Both the position numbers and the translations under genes were made by a program. Under the pieces are notes generated by a model. That model saw nothing but the letters and a program-made list of their open reading frames with translations. It was not told the DNA's origin and made no database searches. Shown here piece after piece: positions 7,170-16,022 of a stretch of DNA of 64,000 bases; the first letter of the stretch is position 1, and each line of letters begins with the position of its first letter. This DNA is from Arthrobacter sp. EpRS71 (GTDB lineage Bacteria; Actinomycetota; Actinomycetes; Actinomycetales; Micrococcaceae), in the NCBI RefSeq assembly GCF_001512285.1, contig NZ_LNUV01000006.1, forward strand, positions 1,035,273 through 1,099,272. Reading direction: 5' to 3'.

Positions 7170-9596
7170 CTACCTCCGGGCACGCTTCCCGTCGGGGTGC
7201 AGCCGACCGGTCAGCGACGATGCTGGATGAAGTTTGACCAGGTTCTTTCGAAGATCCTCTGGCAACTCACCACTATGGCCGTCATAGTACACATCAGCCA
7301 AAGCACGAGTGCCCTCGTCGTATATGAATGCGGCAGCACGAGGAAACTTTAGCTGGTACTTTTTCGACCTTAGATAATCTCGCCACAGCTTTTCATCTGC
7401 CACCGGTTCTTGATCAACCGGGCGAGTCCCCCAGACCATCAACCAAGCTTCTGACAGTACTGTCGTCCCAGTAAACGGGATGGTCATACTTCGGCCGAGA
7501 CCGTTAGCTGCAGGTGCGTCGAGGAGGTCCTTCGGATTCCGCGCTAATTGATGCTGAGTCTTGGTCGCAGCGCCCAGGAGCGTTGCACCGATGCTCAACC
7601 ATCCTTCTACTCTCCGTGATTGGAGCTCATCGATAACCTCCCCCAGGGGTGATGTAACCATTTTCGGTCTGGGGGCCGGTGGATTGTCACCTCTGATTTT
7701 TGAGTAGTACCACGCATCTAGGGCATCTGTTCTGCTCGTGATGATGCTGGGCGTCTGCTCACGGAACCGTCGGCGATCAATGGTTGTCGGCGCAGGCAGC
7801 CAGCTAAAAACTGACCGTACGAATTCAGGGTCCGGTTCGACCCACAAGCCGTCTTCAAAAAAGAACAGGAACAGGTCCAGTTCATCCGATGCTGAGAACA
7901 TCACTGTTGCATTTGGGTTCAATCTTCTGCGCAAGTACAGTAAAAATTCTGCTGGTCGCTCCATAAGTTCCGAAATAAGCTCAAGGTCATGCAAGGATAC
8001 AGTCCACGGGATGTTGTCCGGCTCTAGAATTCCTGCACGGACGAGCTCAATTGTCGCGGTAGAGACACTTCCGAGATCATCGAGGCTCACGGCGACAGTG
8101 TGTATTTCTCGAATTTGGGAAAGATCTACCCAGCCCTCGGCCTCCACGCGAACACCACCATCGCGTTCTATCAGTTCCCTTAGGCGGCCAGCCTGGGCTG
8201 CAGCCTTCGTAATTAGGCCGGTCAAGTCAGTACGGATCCGGTTGGTTTTCCCACCTTTGGACAGGGCACTGAGGGCAACTGCCTTGTCCTCGATGATAAC
8301 GGCTACGTCATCGAGGATAATTAAGTGGTCACCCTCTACCCTTTTCGTATAAACTTTCGGATCGGCCAAAGCTAATTCGGCTTCACTGGCAGGAACATAG
8401 TATTCAAATCCATCACGAAATACTGCACCAGGCATGACTTTTTGCAGAATATTCGATGTGCGCTGCTCAAGAAGCTCACCGCGGTGCTTAACATACTTAT
8501 TCCAAGTAATGGATGATTTTAGGTGCTCTTCCAAGTTCTCTTTGATCGCATCCATGGTCAACGATCCATGAGGCATCATTAGACGGCCTTCAGAAGTGAC
8601 TATCATGGGACGTGTTCGCAGAGGGTTATTTCCTGACATGAATTCTTGTACTACCTCGCTTGGGGTAAAGGAGGACAGGTCAACACGGAAGCTTTTGCAG
8701 ACCGCACGAGTCCGGGCTAGAGGGACTCCCGACTGACGTGCAAGGTCATTTACGTCAACTGTCGCCTGACCAATGTCGGGTTCAAACAGTTGTGTAAAAG
8801 CCGTTTCGATCGCAGCCCGACTTTCCTCAATAGGCGCATCTTCATCGACTATCTCCGATGTATTAAGTACCTCAGCGAAGTACGCACCGCGACAGTTCAA
8901 CTGATTCTGCTGAAGGTCGTGGCAACCCTTCAAAACAGCCAGCGCGTCCTTTACGTCAAATCCAAGTTCAGATGTCAAGGTCGCACGTACGTCAGGGTTG
9001 CCGTCGAACAGTTGTACCAAGGTCTGTTCAACCATCTCAGCGTAGGAGGTGTGTCGGACCAGCACCTGGGAGCCGCGCAGCAGCTGGTTAATCATTGCCA
9101 GACGGTTGGTTGGGTCTTCAGCTGCTAGAGCACGGAGATGGGACATCTCCAACAGATTGTTCAGACGCTCGGTAGCTTCTGAGACGAAGCGGCTCATCTC
9201 ATTTGGCGCAGGCGTAGGAAAGCCGTTGTCTTGACTTCGCTGATTCATTGCCGACAGGGCGATTAGGGCAAGTAGTTCTATGTGCGCGGCCTTGGCCTCG
9301 GGATTGGGAGTCATCTGGCCTACCCGCGCCCATGGCAAGTATGCCATCCGAGCGACTTCGAGCAGACGGTGGGGCTCAAATCTTTCTAGTTCGCCGACAA
9401 ATTCTGCCACCGCCTCGTCGAATGCCTTCTGGATTGATTCCTCCGGCTTATCCATACCAGCGAATTGACGAGCCAACGCTTCAATCGAAACTACGGAGTC
9501 CATCAGGTGACGTGCGTGGACATCGAACGACGGAACTGCCCGACGACTCTTTCTTTGGCGCTTCCTGGCATTCCTGCGTTTGGATCTGGCTGTCAT
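7170..9596 (-). CDS. large hypothetical protein with possible PD-(D/E)XK-type core
   Basis: 808 residues. The first 20 residues are strongly basic (TARSKRRNARKRQRKSRR), suggesting nucleic-acid binding. The long N-terminal region is alpha-helical. In the middle, GDHLIILDDVAVIIEDKAV contains an acidic residue followed by a beta strand and E-x-K, the pattern of a PD-(D/E)XK nuclease core; the next helices (RTDLTGLITKAAAQAGRL) also fit. The C-terminal third is mixed. I know no named family for the whole protein. There is no ribosome-binding site before the ATG, and a palindrome abuts the start, which suggests a leaderless mRNA. It is divergent from the other nuclease-like gene at 10167. A defence or DNA-processing role is inferred. 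Confidence 0.65.
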   Translation of the reverse strand: MTARSKRRNARKRQRKSRRAVPSFDVHARHLMDSVVSIEALARQFAGMDKPEESIQKAFDEAVAEFVGELERFEPHRLLEVARMAYLPWARVGQMTPNPEAKAAHIELLALIALSAMNQRSQDNGFPTPAPNEMSRFVSEATERLNNLLEMSHLRALAAEDPTNRLAMINQLLRGSQVLVRHTSYAEMVEQTLVQLFDGNPDVRATLTSELGFDVKDALAVLKGCHDLQQNQLNCRGAYFAEVLNTSEIVDEDAPIEESRAAIETAFTQLFEPDIGQATVDVNDLARQSGVPLARTRAVCKSFRVDLSSFTPSEVVQEFMSGNNPLRTRPMIVTSEGRLMMPHGSLTMDAIKENLEEHLKSSITWNKYVKHRGELLEQRTSNILQKVMPGAVFRDGFEYYVPASEAELALADPKVYTKRVEGDHLIILDDVAVIIEDKAVALSALSKGGKTNRIRTDLTGLITKAAAQAGRLRELIERDGGVRVEAEGWVDLSQIREIHTVAVSLDDLGSVSTATIELVRAGILEPDNIPWTVSLHDLELISELMERPAEFLLYLRRRLNPNATVMFSASDELDLFLFFFEDGLWVEPDPEFVRSVFSWLPAPTTIDRRRFREQTPSIITSRTDALDAWYYSKIRGDNPPAPRPKMVTSPLGEVIDELQSRRVEGWLSIGATLLGAATKTQHQLARNPKDLLDAPAANGLGRSMTIPFTGTTVLSEAWLMVWGTRPVDQEPVADEKLWRDYLRSKKYQLKFPRAAAFIYDEGTRALADVYYDGHSGELPEDLRKNLVKLHPASSLTGRLHPDGKRARR

Positions 9597-9597
9597 G

Positions 9598-9610
9598 GGT
9601 CAATTTGACC
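9598..9610. promoter_or_regulatory. 13-bp palindrome abutting a start codon
   Basis: GGTCAATTTGACC is a perfect 6+1+6 palindrome lying one base upstream of the ATG of the 808-residue gene. Read on the minus strand, TCAAAT ends 6 bases before the ATG, where the -10 element of a leaderless actinobacterial promoter would be. The palindrome may therefore be an operator overlapping the promoter. Confidence 0.4.
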
Positions 9611-10166
9611 ACAGGTAACTGACCCTTTAACCGGAGCAACATCCAGGCATGCGATGCATCGAAACCTCCGGGAACAGTACCCGTCCCGCCGGAGGCAAGA
9701 TGGAATCCGTAGCAGAAGTGACCGCAAGTCCCGGTAACTGGACAGCGCTTGATTTCGTAACCTCGGTGATCTCCGATCGCAGTGAGACTCCCCACCCTCG
9801 CAGCGGTACGAAGGCCTAGTGGTTCAAACTGAGGGCTGATCGAGGCGTCTCGGCCCGGTTTGTGCGGACCGTCCGAACGGTGAGATAGGGAGGGGTGCCT
9901 AGGACACCGTCCTGGCGGCACTTTTGGGGATCGCTGATGCTCGCAGTTTTGCGCAGTGGATCTGATCGTCCATCAACAGGTCTGTTCGGCCGTTGAACGG
10001 GGCGGCGTGCTTACTCCCACGTGGTGACGGGACCGGCGTCAAGGAGGCGTTAGACACTTTGTTGGTCTCCCGGGCCTCGTCACTGACCGTCGTCGTTGGT
10101 GGAGTAACGCAAGAGGGTGCCGCCTGCGGAGCTCAAAGTCTAGGGAAAGGTCTGCTAATCTGCGGT
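9611..10166. other. gene-free divergent promoter region, about 555 bases
   Basis: Lies between two divergent nuclease-like genes. A minus-strand frame reaching from 9921 into the 808-residue gene is open but mostly overlaps that gene and has no ribosome-binding site, so I do not call it. A plus-strand frame from 9993 is in phase with the gene at 10167, but its extra N-terminal residues look non-native. No RNA gene is seen. Confidence 0.4.
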
Positions 10167-11024
10167 ATGGCCAAGGGAAATTCTGCTCTCGACGTTCGTG
10201 AACTACGTGCCGCTCAAGCAGTGCGCTCCGTGTACGGCGCCGCGAGATGGGAAATCACTCCCAGGGACGTCGACGGTGCACCTTCAGGAACTCATGACTT
10301 CGATCTGTCCGATGGAACGACAACAGTTGCAGTCGAGGTTACGACAATTGCTGAGACCGACACGCTCCGAGACAGTGCGCAATTCAATTACCACTTTCCG
10401 AATCTCGCCGCCGACTTTGACGGTCTAAAACAGGGTTGGTTGGTCGCGGTCTCTAGTGGAGGAAACGCGCGTGAAATCCGTCAGCAGCTGGAGACTTGGC
10501 TCGCGGAGCTTGAACGCCTGACGGTGCCTTCGGTCGATTCGGTGAGCTTGCAACAGCATTTATTTAGCTCCGAAGCGGATCGTCCGGTTTGGTACAGCAC
10601 GCTAGTGGCAATGCACGCAGCTGGGGTGATTTCTGCAGGGGTGGTGCCAACCCTCCCGGCAGGCCACTGCACTCTGGCTAAGATTGACGATGGGTTCTCG
10701 TGGGACCCGACGGATCCCGAGTACGTCTCGACATTCGTGTCAGAACAGCTAGCCGGTAAACACTTGTCGGATGTTCAGAAAATGGGGCGGGCCGTGGCGA
10801 ATCGCCGTGTGCTATTCCTCTGGTTAGATGTCGAGAGCCACTTCGACATCACACGTAGGTTGGATAATGGGCTCCTTGGCGGAACTGTCCGGAACGTAGG
10901 ACTTGTCGACGAGGTTTGGATCGGTCGACACTTCACTAGCAATGACGTAACGGTCTACCGGTGGCGCGAAGCTGATGGCTGGGACGTCCGTCATTTGCAA
11001 GAAACGGATCTCGTGAACCCCTGA
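10167..11024 (+). CDS. hypothetical protein with possible nuclease-like N-terminus
   Basis: 285 residues from ATG 10167 (MAKGNSALDVRELRA), preceded by a weak GGTA. The upstream in-frame extension to 9993 is rejected for composition. Residues about 40-60 read HDFDLSDGTTTVAVEVTT: an Asp, a beta strand and E-V-T, similar in layout to the D...ExK core of PD-(D/E)XK proteins but lacking the lysine. The C-terminal half contains a WxxVESHFDITR segment and ends in a beta-rich tail. No family is recognised. It is divergent from the 808-residue protein, which could make them parts of one system; this is inference from position only. Confidence 0.6.
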   Translation: MAKGNSALDVRELRAAQAVRSVYGAARWEITPRDVDGAPSGTHDFDLSDGTTTVAVEVTTIAETDTLRDSAQFNYHFPNLAADFDGLKQGWLVAVSSGGNAREIRQQLETWLAELERLTVPSVDSVSLQQHLFSSEADRPVWYSTLVAMHAAGVISAGVVPTLPAGHCTLAKIDDGFSWDPTDPEYVSTFVSEQLAGKHLSDVQKMGRAVANRRVLFLWLDVESHFDITRRLDNGLLGGTVRNVGLVDEVWIGRHFTSNDVTVYRWREADGWDVRHLQETDLVNP

Positions 11025-11644
11025 TCGAGGTTGCCGGCAGCAACTCCGGACGAGACCGCCAGGATGCCAGAATTCCGCGCAGCGAAGGGGCGATTCAGCA
11101 GATCCCGACAGGACCAGGGAAAGGGCGAATTGATTCATCGGATGAGATATGCAGAGTACAACACGACATAACATCCGCTATCGGCGCGCTGAGCTGGTTC
11201 TTCAGTATGAGGCGATAGTTGCCTCCGTGCATGTCTCACTGCGGCAGTCATTGCTGGTACTCGGGCGTCAAGGGCGTCGCGTAAAAGAGTCCTTTTAATT
11301 CGACCCCTCTCGTAAAGGCTTCGGTCAATCCGTAAGGCTCTGTACCGGGGTCGCGACGTCCAAGCAGACTGTCTCATTTCGTTTTTCTCAATGTTGATGA
11401 GTTCGCGCCTTTAGCGAGATTGTGGGAGGTTTGTTCATTCTTGATGTCGCTGTTCTGACGGGGCGCGAGCCCGTCAACGGGTGGGTTCACCTACGACCGC
11501 TCGCACTGATCGCGTCAGCGGTCGAATTGCGACTGATCGTCAGGCATGGCCGGTTTCCATACTCCGGCTAAGCTGAGGAGCGCCGCTGGGCATGCCACGG
11601 CAATTGTGCAGAAGCCGCAGAATCGCTCGCGGAAGGACAATCGA
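11025..11644. other. gene-free stretch, about 620 bases
   Basis: No supported gene. A 49-codon frame at 11149-11298 (MQSTTRHNIRYRRAELV) is open and ends at a TTTTAA next to an AAAAG-AGTC-CTTTT mini hairpin, and a second short frame lies at about 11433-11570. Both look like remnants. This is the boundary between the accessory stretch on the left and the operon-dense region on the right. Confidence 0.4.
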
Positions 11645-12640
11645 ATGGCTCGGCCGACAGTTCAGGACGTCGCCAGAACGGCGGGCGTGTCCGTAGGGAC
11701 GGTGTCGCGCGTCTTGAACGGAAGCCCGGCTGTCAGTGAGGCGGCCAAGGAGAAGGTCAACACCGCGATCCGGGAGCTCAGCTATCGTCCCCTCGCGTCA
11801 GCAAGGGACCTTCGGCGTGACAGAACAATGCGAGTCCTGGCGTTGGCTAAGAACCTGGATTCTCTAGTGATCAGCGAAGTCTTCCGAGGTGTAGGTGACG
11901 CTGCAGCTGACTCCGGCTATGTCAGCCTCATCGCGGCCACCGACGGAGACCTCGACCGCGAGCAGCAGCTTGTCGACATGCTGCGCAATGGCTCCGTTGA
12001 CGGACTTGTCATCTTTTCCCCGACAATGCCGGACGACGACGTCAACGCAGTCGCTGAGCAACTCAGCGTGATTCAGGTCTGTGAAATTGTCGACGCCGAA
12101 GCAGCATTCGGAGTGTCCATCGATGACCGCCAAGCCGCCTACGACATCACCAAACACCTGATCAACACGGGCGCTAAGAAGCTGGCCATGCTTGCCCATA
12201 GGGGTGCCCGCTCAGGCCGGCTGCGCGAAGAAGGGTTCCGCCAAGCACTCAAGGAATCGGGCTTAGAAGATGACCAGATCCTGTTCGGTGAAGGCAACTT
12301 CGGTTTCCACTCAGGCAGAGCACTCACAAAGGGACTCCTGGAAGCAAAAGACCTACCGGATGCGATCTTTTGCGGAACCGACGTGGTCGCAGCCGGCTGC
12401 GTTCGCGAACTCACCGACGCTGGCCTCAACGTTCCGGAGGACATCGCCGTAGCAGGCTTCGATGACTCGGCCCAAGCAGAAATGTGCGTCCCGGAGCTGA
12501 CCACGGTAAGGCAGCCCGCCTACGAAATGGGCCGCGTAGCCTTCGCTGAACTCCTGGAACGCATGACGGTCCCAGGCGTCCATCGCAAGGGAAGAACCTT
12601 CCTCCCGCACGAACTCGTCATCCGAGACTCCACGAAATAA
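11645..12640 (+). CDS. LacI-family transcriptional regulator
   Basis: 331 residues from ATG 11645 (MARPTVQDVARTAGV), with GGAAGGA 6 bases upstream; the longer frame to 11546 is rejected. Residues 4-50 are the LacI helix-turn-helix with the standard hinge (VSVGTVSRVLNGSPAVSE). The rest is a periplasmic-binding-protein-like sugar sensor domain ending in the usual ARxPAYEMGRVA-type and LPHELVIRDS segments. It lies directly upstream of a sugar ABC importer and two perfect LacI-type operators, so it most likely represses that operon and releases it when the sugar or a phosphorylated derivative binds. A terminator lies between them. Confidence 0.95.
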   Translation: MARPTVQDVARTAGVSVGTVSRVLNGSPAVSEAAKEKVNTAIRELSYRPLASARDLRRDRTMRVLALAKNLDSLVISEVFRGVGDAAADSGYVSLIAATDGDLDREQQLVDMLRNGSVDGLVIFSPTMPDDDVNAVAEQLSVIQVCEIVDAEAAFGVSIDDRQAAYDITKHLINTGAKKLAMLAHRGARSGRLREEGFRQALKESGLEDDQILFGEGNFGFHSGRALTKGLLEAKDLPDAIFCGTDVVAAGCVRELTDAGLNVPEDIAVAGFDDSAQAEMCVPELTTVRQPAYEMGRVAFAELLERMTVPGVHRKGRTFLPHELVIRDSTK

Positions 12641-12646
12641 AGAGGG

Positions 12647-12676
12647 TTGACAGCCCTCCGTGGTCCCTGTCACACT
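12647..12676 (+). promoter_or_regulatory. putative promoter of the sugar operon
   Basis: A consensus TTGACA at 12647-12652 is followed after 18 bases by CACACT (12671-12676), a weak -10. The first LacI-type operator starts 4 bases later, in the position expected for a repressor site over the transcription start. Confidence 0.5.
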
Positions 12677-12680
12677 ACTT

Positions 12681-12694
12681 TGGAATCGATTCCA
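12681..12694. promoter_or_regulatory. LacI-type operator 1
   Basis: TGGAATCGATTCCA, a perfect 14-bp palindrome with the central CG of LacI/GalR sites. An identical copy lies 44 bp downstream, about four helical turns, so both sit on the same DNA face and could be bound together by one tetramer or by two dimers. Confidence 0.85.
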
Positions 12695-12713
12695 CGGCCG
12701 CAAGGCCGTTTTT
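12694..12713 (+). terminator. rho-independent terminator between lacI-type gene and operon
   Basis: ACGGCC (12694-12699), loop GCAA, GGCCGT (12704-12709), then a run of T to 12713. It lies between the two operators, so any read-through from the regulator gene, or transcription from the upstream promoter, meets it before the binding-protein gene. Confidence 0.7.
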
Positions 12714-12724
12714 CAGGCAACATT

Positions 12725-12738
12725 TGGAATCGATTCCA
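12725..12738. promoter_or_regulatory. LacI-type operator 2
   Basis: Second identical TGGAATCGATTCCA palindrome, just upstream of the leader of the binding-protein gene. The two sites flank the terminator hairpin. Confidence 0.85.
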
Positions 12739-12840
12739 CAAACTAAAAAGAACCACCGGCAAAGAAGCCACTCCTCAGTACGCGGGACAGCCAAAACGCG
12801 CACTGAACGCCACCACCCACAGCCACCAAAGGAGCCACTT

Positions 12841-14154
12841 GTGGACTTGAACCGACCTGCTCTCCCGCTCCAGAACAAAGCAACGCCCCGCACCCGTAAA
12901 GCCCTAGCCGCGACCGCAGTAGCAGCAGCCCTCCTCCTCAGCGCGTGCGGCGGGGGAGCCGCACCCCAAGGTGCCGAACAAGCGGCAGCTGCCGATCCGG
13001 CGTCGGGCGCTAATGCCAGCGGTGCCGTGAACATCTGCGGCGTCAAGGACGCGAGTGGCATCTACAAGGGCACGGCGGAGGCGTTCACTAAGGCGAACGG
13101 CAAGGTCGCGGCCAAGTACACGGAGATCGGCGCCACCACGGATGAAGCCCGCACGCAGATCGTGCAGCGGCTCGAGGGCAAGTCCACGGAGTGCGACCTC
13201 TTCGTCACGGACGTCATCTGGACCTCCGAGTTCGCGTCCCAAGGCTGGCTGCTGGACCAGACCAAACTGGTGGAAGCCAACAAGGACCGGCTCATTCCGT
13301 CCACTGTGGAAACCACCAAGTACCAGGACAAGTACTGGGGCTCGCCGTTCTTCACCAACGCCGGATTGATCTACTACCAGAAGGACAAGGTAGCCAAGCC
13401 CGAGTCCTGGCAGCAGCTCTACGCTGAAGCCGCCAAGGCTCCCGGCAACGGATACGTCTACCAGGGCAAGCAGTACGAGGGCCTCACGGTGAACTTCCTC
13501 GAAATGCTCTACAGCGCAGGCGGCGAAGTCCTCAACGAACAGGGCGACGTCAAAATCGACTCCAAGGAAACCCGCGACGTCCTGAACTTCATGAGCGACG
13601 GCCTCAAGAACAGCTCAGCAGACCGCGCCGTCCTCACCTACAACGAAGACCCCGCCCGCCTCGCCTACGAGTCCGGCGACTTCGGTTACCAGCGCAACTG
13701 GCCGCACGTGTACCGCCTGCTGAACGCGACACCGCTGGCGTCCAGCTTCGCGGTCGCGCCGCTGCCGGCATGGGAAGGCGGCAAGGCCTCCGGCGTGCTG
13801 GGCGGCTGGAACCTGGCGATCTCGGCTCACTCCACCAACCAGGCCGGGGCTGTCGCGTTCATCGACTTCGCTACTAGCCCGAACTGGCAGAAGCACGTGG
13901 CCATGGATTACTCGCAGGCCCCGGTCAACGAAGCTGCCTACTCGGATCCGGCGGTGCTGCAGAAGATGCCGTTCGCCACGGAACTCCTCGCCTCGGTGAA
14001 GGGCGCCAAGCCGCGCCCGATCTCCCCGGTCTACCCGCAGATCTCGCAGGCGATCTACAAGAACGTCTACGCCGTCCTCTCCGGCACAGCCTCCACCGAG
14101 GAAGCCGTGCAGAAGATGGCCGAGGAAATCACCACCGCCAAGGCGAGCTTCTAG
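12841..14154 (+). CDS. ABC importer sugar-binding lipoprotein
   Basis: 437 residues from GTG 12841, with AAAGGAG ending 6 bases upstream; the longer frame from 12724 would start inside operator 2 and is rejected. A lipoprotein signal ends at Cys36 (LLLSAC). The rest is a family-1 extracellular solute-binding protein (maltose/trehalose type): VNICGVKDASGIYKG near the start, and a typical W-rich C-terminal lobe with GGWNLAISAHSTNQ and FIDFATSPNWQ. It delivers a sugar to the two permeases encoded next. The associated ThuA and dehydrogenases suggest trehalose or a similar disaccharide, as in the rhizobial thu operon, but the sugar cannot be read from sequence. Confidence 0.92.
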   Translation: MDLNRPALPLQNKATPRTRKALAATAVAAALLLSACGGGAAPQGAEQAAAADPASGANASGAVNICGVKDASGIYKGTAEAFTKANGKVAAKYTEIGATTDEARTQIVQRLEGKSTECDLFVTDVIWTSEFASQGWLLDQTKLVEANKDRLIPSTVETTKYQDKYWGSPFFTNAGLIYYQKDKVAKPESWQQLYAEAAKAPGNGYVYQGKQYEGLTVNFLEMLYSAGGEVLNEQGDVKIDSKETRDVLNFMSDGLKNSSADRAVLTYNEDPARLAYESGDFGYQRNWPHVYRLLNATPLASSFAVAPLPAWEGGKASGVLGGWNLAISAHSTNQAGAVAFIDFATSPNWQKHVAMDYSQAPVNEAAYSDPAVLQKMPFATELLASVKGAKPRPISPVYPQISQAIYKNVYAVLSGTASTEEAVQKMAEEITTAKASF

Positions 14155-14156
14155 CC

Positions 14157-15089
14157 ATGGCCACCAGAACACTACAGGCGCCAGCAAAAACAAGCGGCCG
14201 CGACCGCGCCGAGCGCAAGCTCGCGTTCCGCATGACCGCACCGTCGCTGTTCATCATGGCCCTGGTTGCGGCGGTCCCCATCGGCTACGCGATCTGGCTC
14301 TCACTGAACCAGTACAGCGTTCGGACCGCCGGCCTGTCCCGCTTTGTGGGACTGGAAAACTACGTCAACGCCCTCGCAAGCCAAGAATGGTGGGCAGCGT
14401 TCGGCCAGACATTCCTCTTCGCAGGCCTCTCGGTCAGCCTGGAACTCATCCTCGGTACGGCCATGGCGTTGCTGCTCAACCTCGCGTTCAAGGGCCGCGC
14501 CGTCCTGCGCACCGTGGTTCTGCTGCCGTACGCCATCATCACCGTGGTCAGCGCCATCACCTGGCAAACGATGTTTCAGCCCAACATGGGCCTGGTCACC
14601 AACGTCCTCTCCGCGCTGGGACTGCCAGGCGGCGATGTGGTGTGGCTCGGTGAGCACGGCTACGCGATGGCCGTGATCGTCATGGCCGACGTCTGGAAGA
14701 CCACCCCGTTCGCGGCGCTCATCATCCTGGCCGGCCTGCAGGTCATCTCCGCCGAAACGTACGAGGCCGCGGAACTCGACGGCGCCAGCAAATGGCAGAC
14801 CTTCGTGAACATCACCCTGCCGCTGCTGCGTCCGGCGATCGTCCTCGCCGCGATCTTCCGCACCATGGACGCCCTCCGCGTCTTCGACCTCCCGTTCGTC
14901 CTCACCCGCGGCGCCAACGGCACCGAATCCATGTCCATGCTGGCCTACACGCAACTGCGCGAAAACCGGCTGGTGGGCGAAGGCTCGGCGCTGTCCATCC
15001 TGACCTTCCTCACCGTCATGGTGGTCTCGGTCATCTACGTCCGCTTCGCCGGCGGCAACATCCGCGACGTCGCGAAGGAGGAACAATGA
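14157..15089 (+). CDS. sugar ABC transporter permease (MalF/UgpA type)
   Basis: 310 residues, six predicted membrane helices. The cytoplasmic EAA loop that contacts the ATPase is clear (ETYEAAELDGASKWQTFVNI, followed by TLPLLRP). It starts 2 bases after the binding-protein stop codon and its own stop overlaps the next permease start (ATGA), so all three are translated together. No ATPase gene is present in the operon. In actinobacteria such importers usually borrow a shared ATPase of the MsiK/MalK type encoded elsewhere; that is known for the family and inferred here. Confidence 0.92.
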   Translation: MATRTLQAPAKTSGRDRAERKLAFRMTAPSLFIMALVAAVPIGYAIWLSLNQYSVRTAGLSRFVGLENYVNALASQEWWAAFGQTFLFAGLSVSLELILGTAMALLLNLAFKGRAVLRTVVLLPYAIITVVSAITWQTMFQPNMGLVTNVLSALGLPGGDVVWLGEHGYAMAVIVMADVWKTTPFAALIILAGLQVISAETYEAAELDGASKWQTFVNITLPLLRPAIVLAAIFRTMDALRVFDLPFVLTRGANGTESMSMLAYTQLRENRLVGEGSALSILTFLTVMVVSVIYVRFAGGNIRDVAKEEQ

Positions 15090-15985
15090 GCACGCTGACT
15101 GCAGAACGCCCGACGGCGGATCTCGCCAAGCGCCCCAAGGCGCCGAAGCGTCGCTTGCGTGGGGAATCAAAACTGCACCCCTTGGTATGGGTGTTCGTGG
15201 TGGCCGTCATGGCTTTCTCGCTCATCCCGTTCTACTGGCTGGTGAACACCTCCCTTAAGAAGGGTGCGAGCCTGTCCCAAGGCGAGCTCTTCCCAAGCCA
15301 GCCGACACTCGAGAACTATCTGGTGGTCTTCCAGAACCCCGAGTTCCTCCTGGCCTTGCGCAACTCGGTGATTATCGCCGTCGTGACCACAACAGTGGCT
15401 TTGGTGTTCGCGTCCTTCGCCGCCTATGCGCTTGCCCGGTTGAAGATGCGCCGCAAGGCGATGATCCTCACGCTGATCCTCTCGGTCACCACGTTCCCGG
15501 CCATCGCCATCGCAGCCCCGATGTTCTCCATCTGGCGCGAGATCGGCCTGTACGACACTTTGCTGGGCCTCATCATCCCGAAGCTGACATTCGCGTTGCC
15601 GCTGGCGATCTACACGCTGACGTCTTTCTTCAAAGAGATCCCGCGTGAGCTGGAGGAATCCGCGTACATGGATGGCGCCACCCCGTTTGTGGCTTTCCGC
15701 AAGGTCATCCTGCCGTTGGCGGTCCCGGGCTTGGCGACGACGGCGATCCTGGTGTTCATCTCGGTCTGGAACGAGTTCCTCCTGGCCGTCACCCTGACCA
15801 CCTCGCCCGAAGCCCGGCCCGTGCCGGTCGCGATTGCGTTCTTCAGCGGAACCAGCGAGTTCGACCAGCCCCTCGGCACCATCAGCGCCGCGTCGGTGAT
15901 CATCACTGTCCCGCTGGTGATTCTGGTGCTCGTGTGCCAGAAGCGCATCGTTTCCGGCATGACGGCCGGCGCCGTCAAAGGCTAA
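15086..15985 (+). CDS. sugar ABC transporter permease (MalG/UgpE type)
   Basis: 299 residues from ATG 15086, the start that gives an ATGA overlap with the previous permease and has AAGGAGGAA ahead of it. A longer in-frame extension is an antisense-like artefact. Six membrane helices are predicted after a 30-residue basic N-terminus. The EAA motif reads ELEESAYMDGATPFVAFRK, followed by ILPLAVPG. It pairs with the preceding permease to form the transmembrane channel of the importer. Confidence 0.92.
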   Translation: MSTLTAERPTADLAKRPKAPKRRLRGESKLHPLVWVFVVAVMAFSLIPFYWLVNTSLKKGASLSQGELFPSQPTLENYLVVFQNPEFLLALRNSVIIAVVTTTVALVFASFAAYALARLKMRRKAMILTLILSVTTFPAIAIAAPMFSIWREIGLYDTLLGLIIPKLTFALPLAIYTLTSFFKEIPRELEESAYMDGATPFVAFRKVILPLAVPGLATTAILVFISVWNEFLLAVTLTTSPEARPVPVAIAFFSGTSEFDQPLGTISAASVIITVPLVILVLVCQKRIVSGMTAGAVKG

Positions 15986-16022
15986 CCCCAAACCTAGAAA
16001 CCCCAGAAAGAACAGGAACAAC

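Noticed and set aside
9611..9921. minus-strand frame reaching from 9921 into the 808-residue gene
   Set aside because: Most of it overlaps the larger gene in another frame, with no ribosome-binding site.
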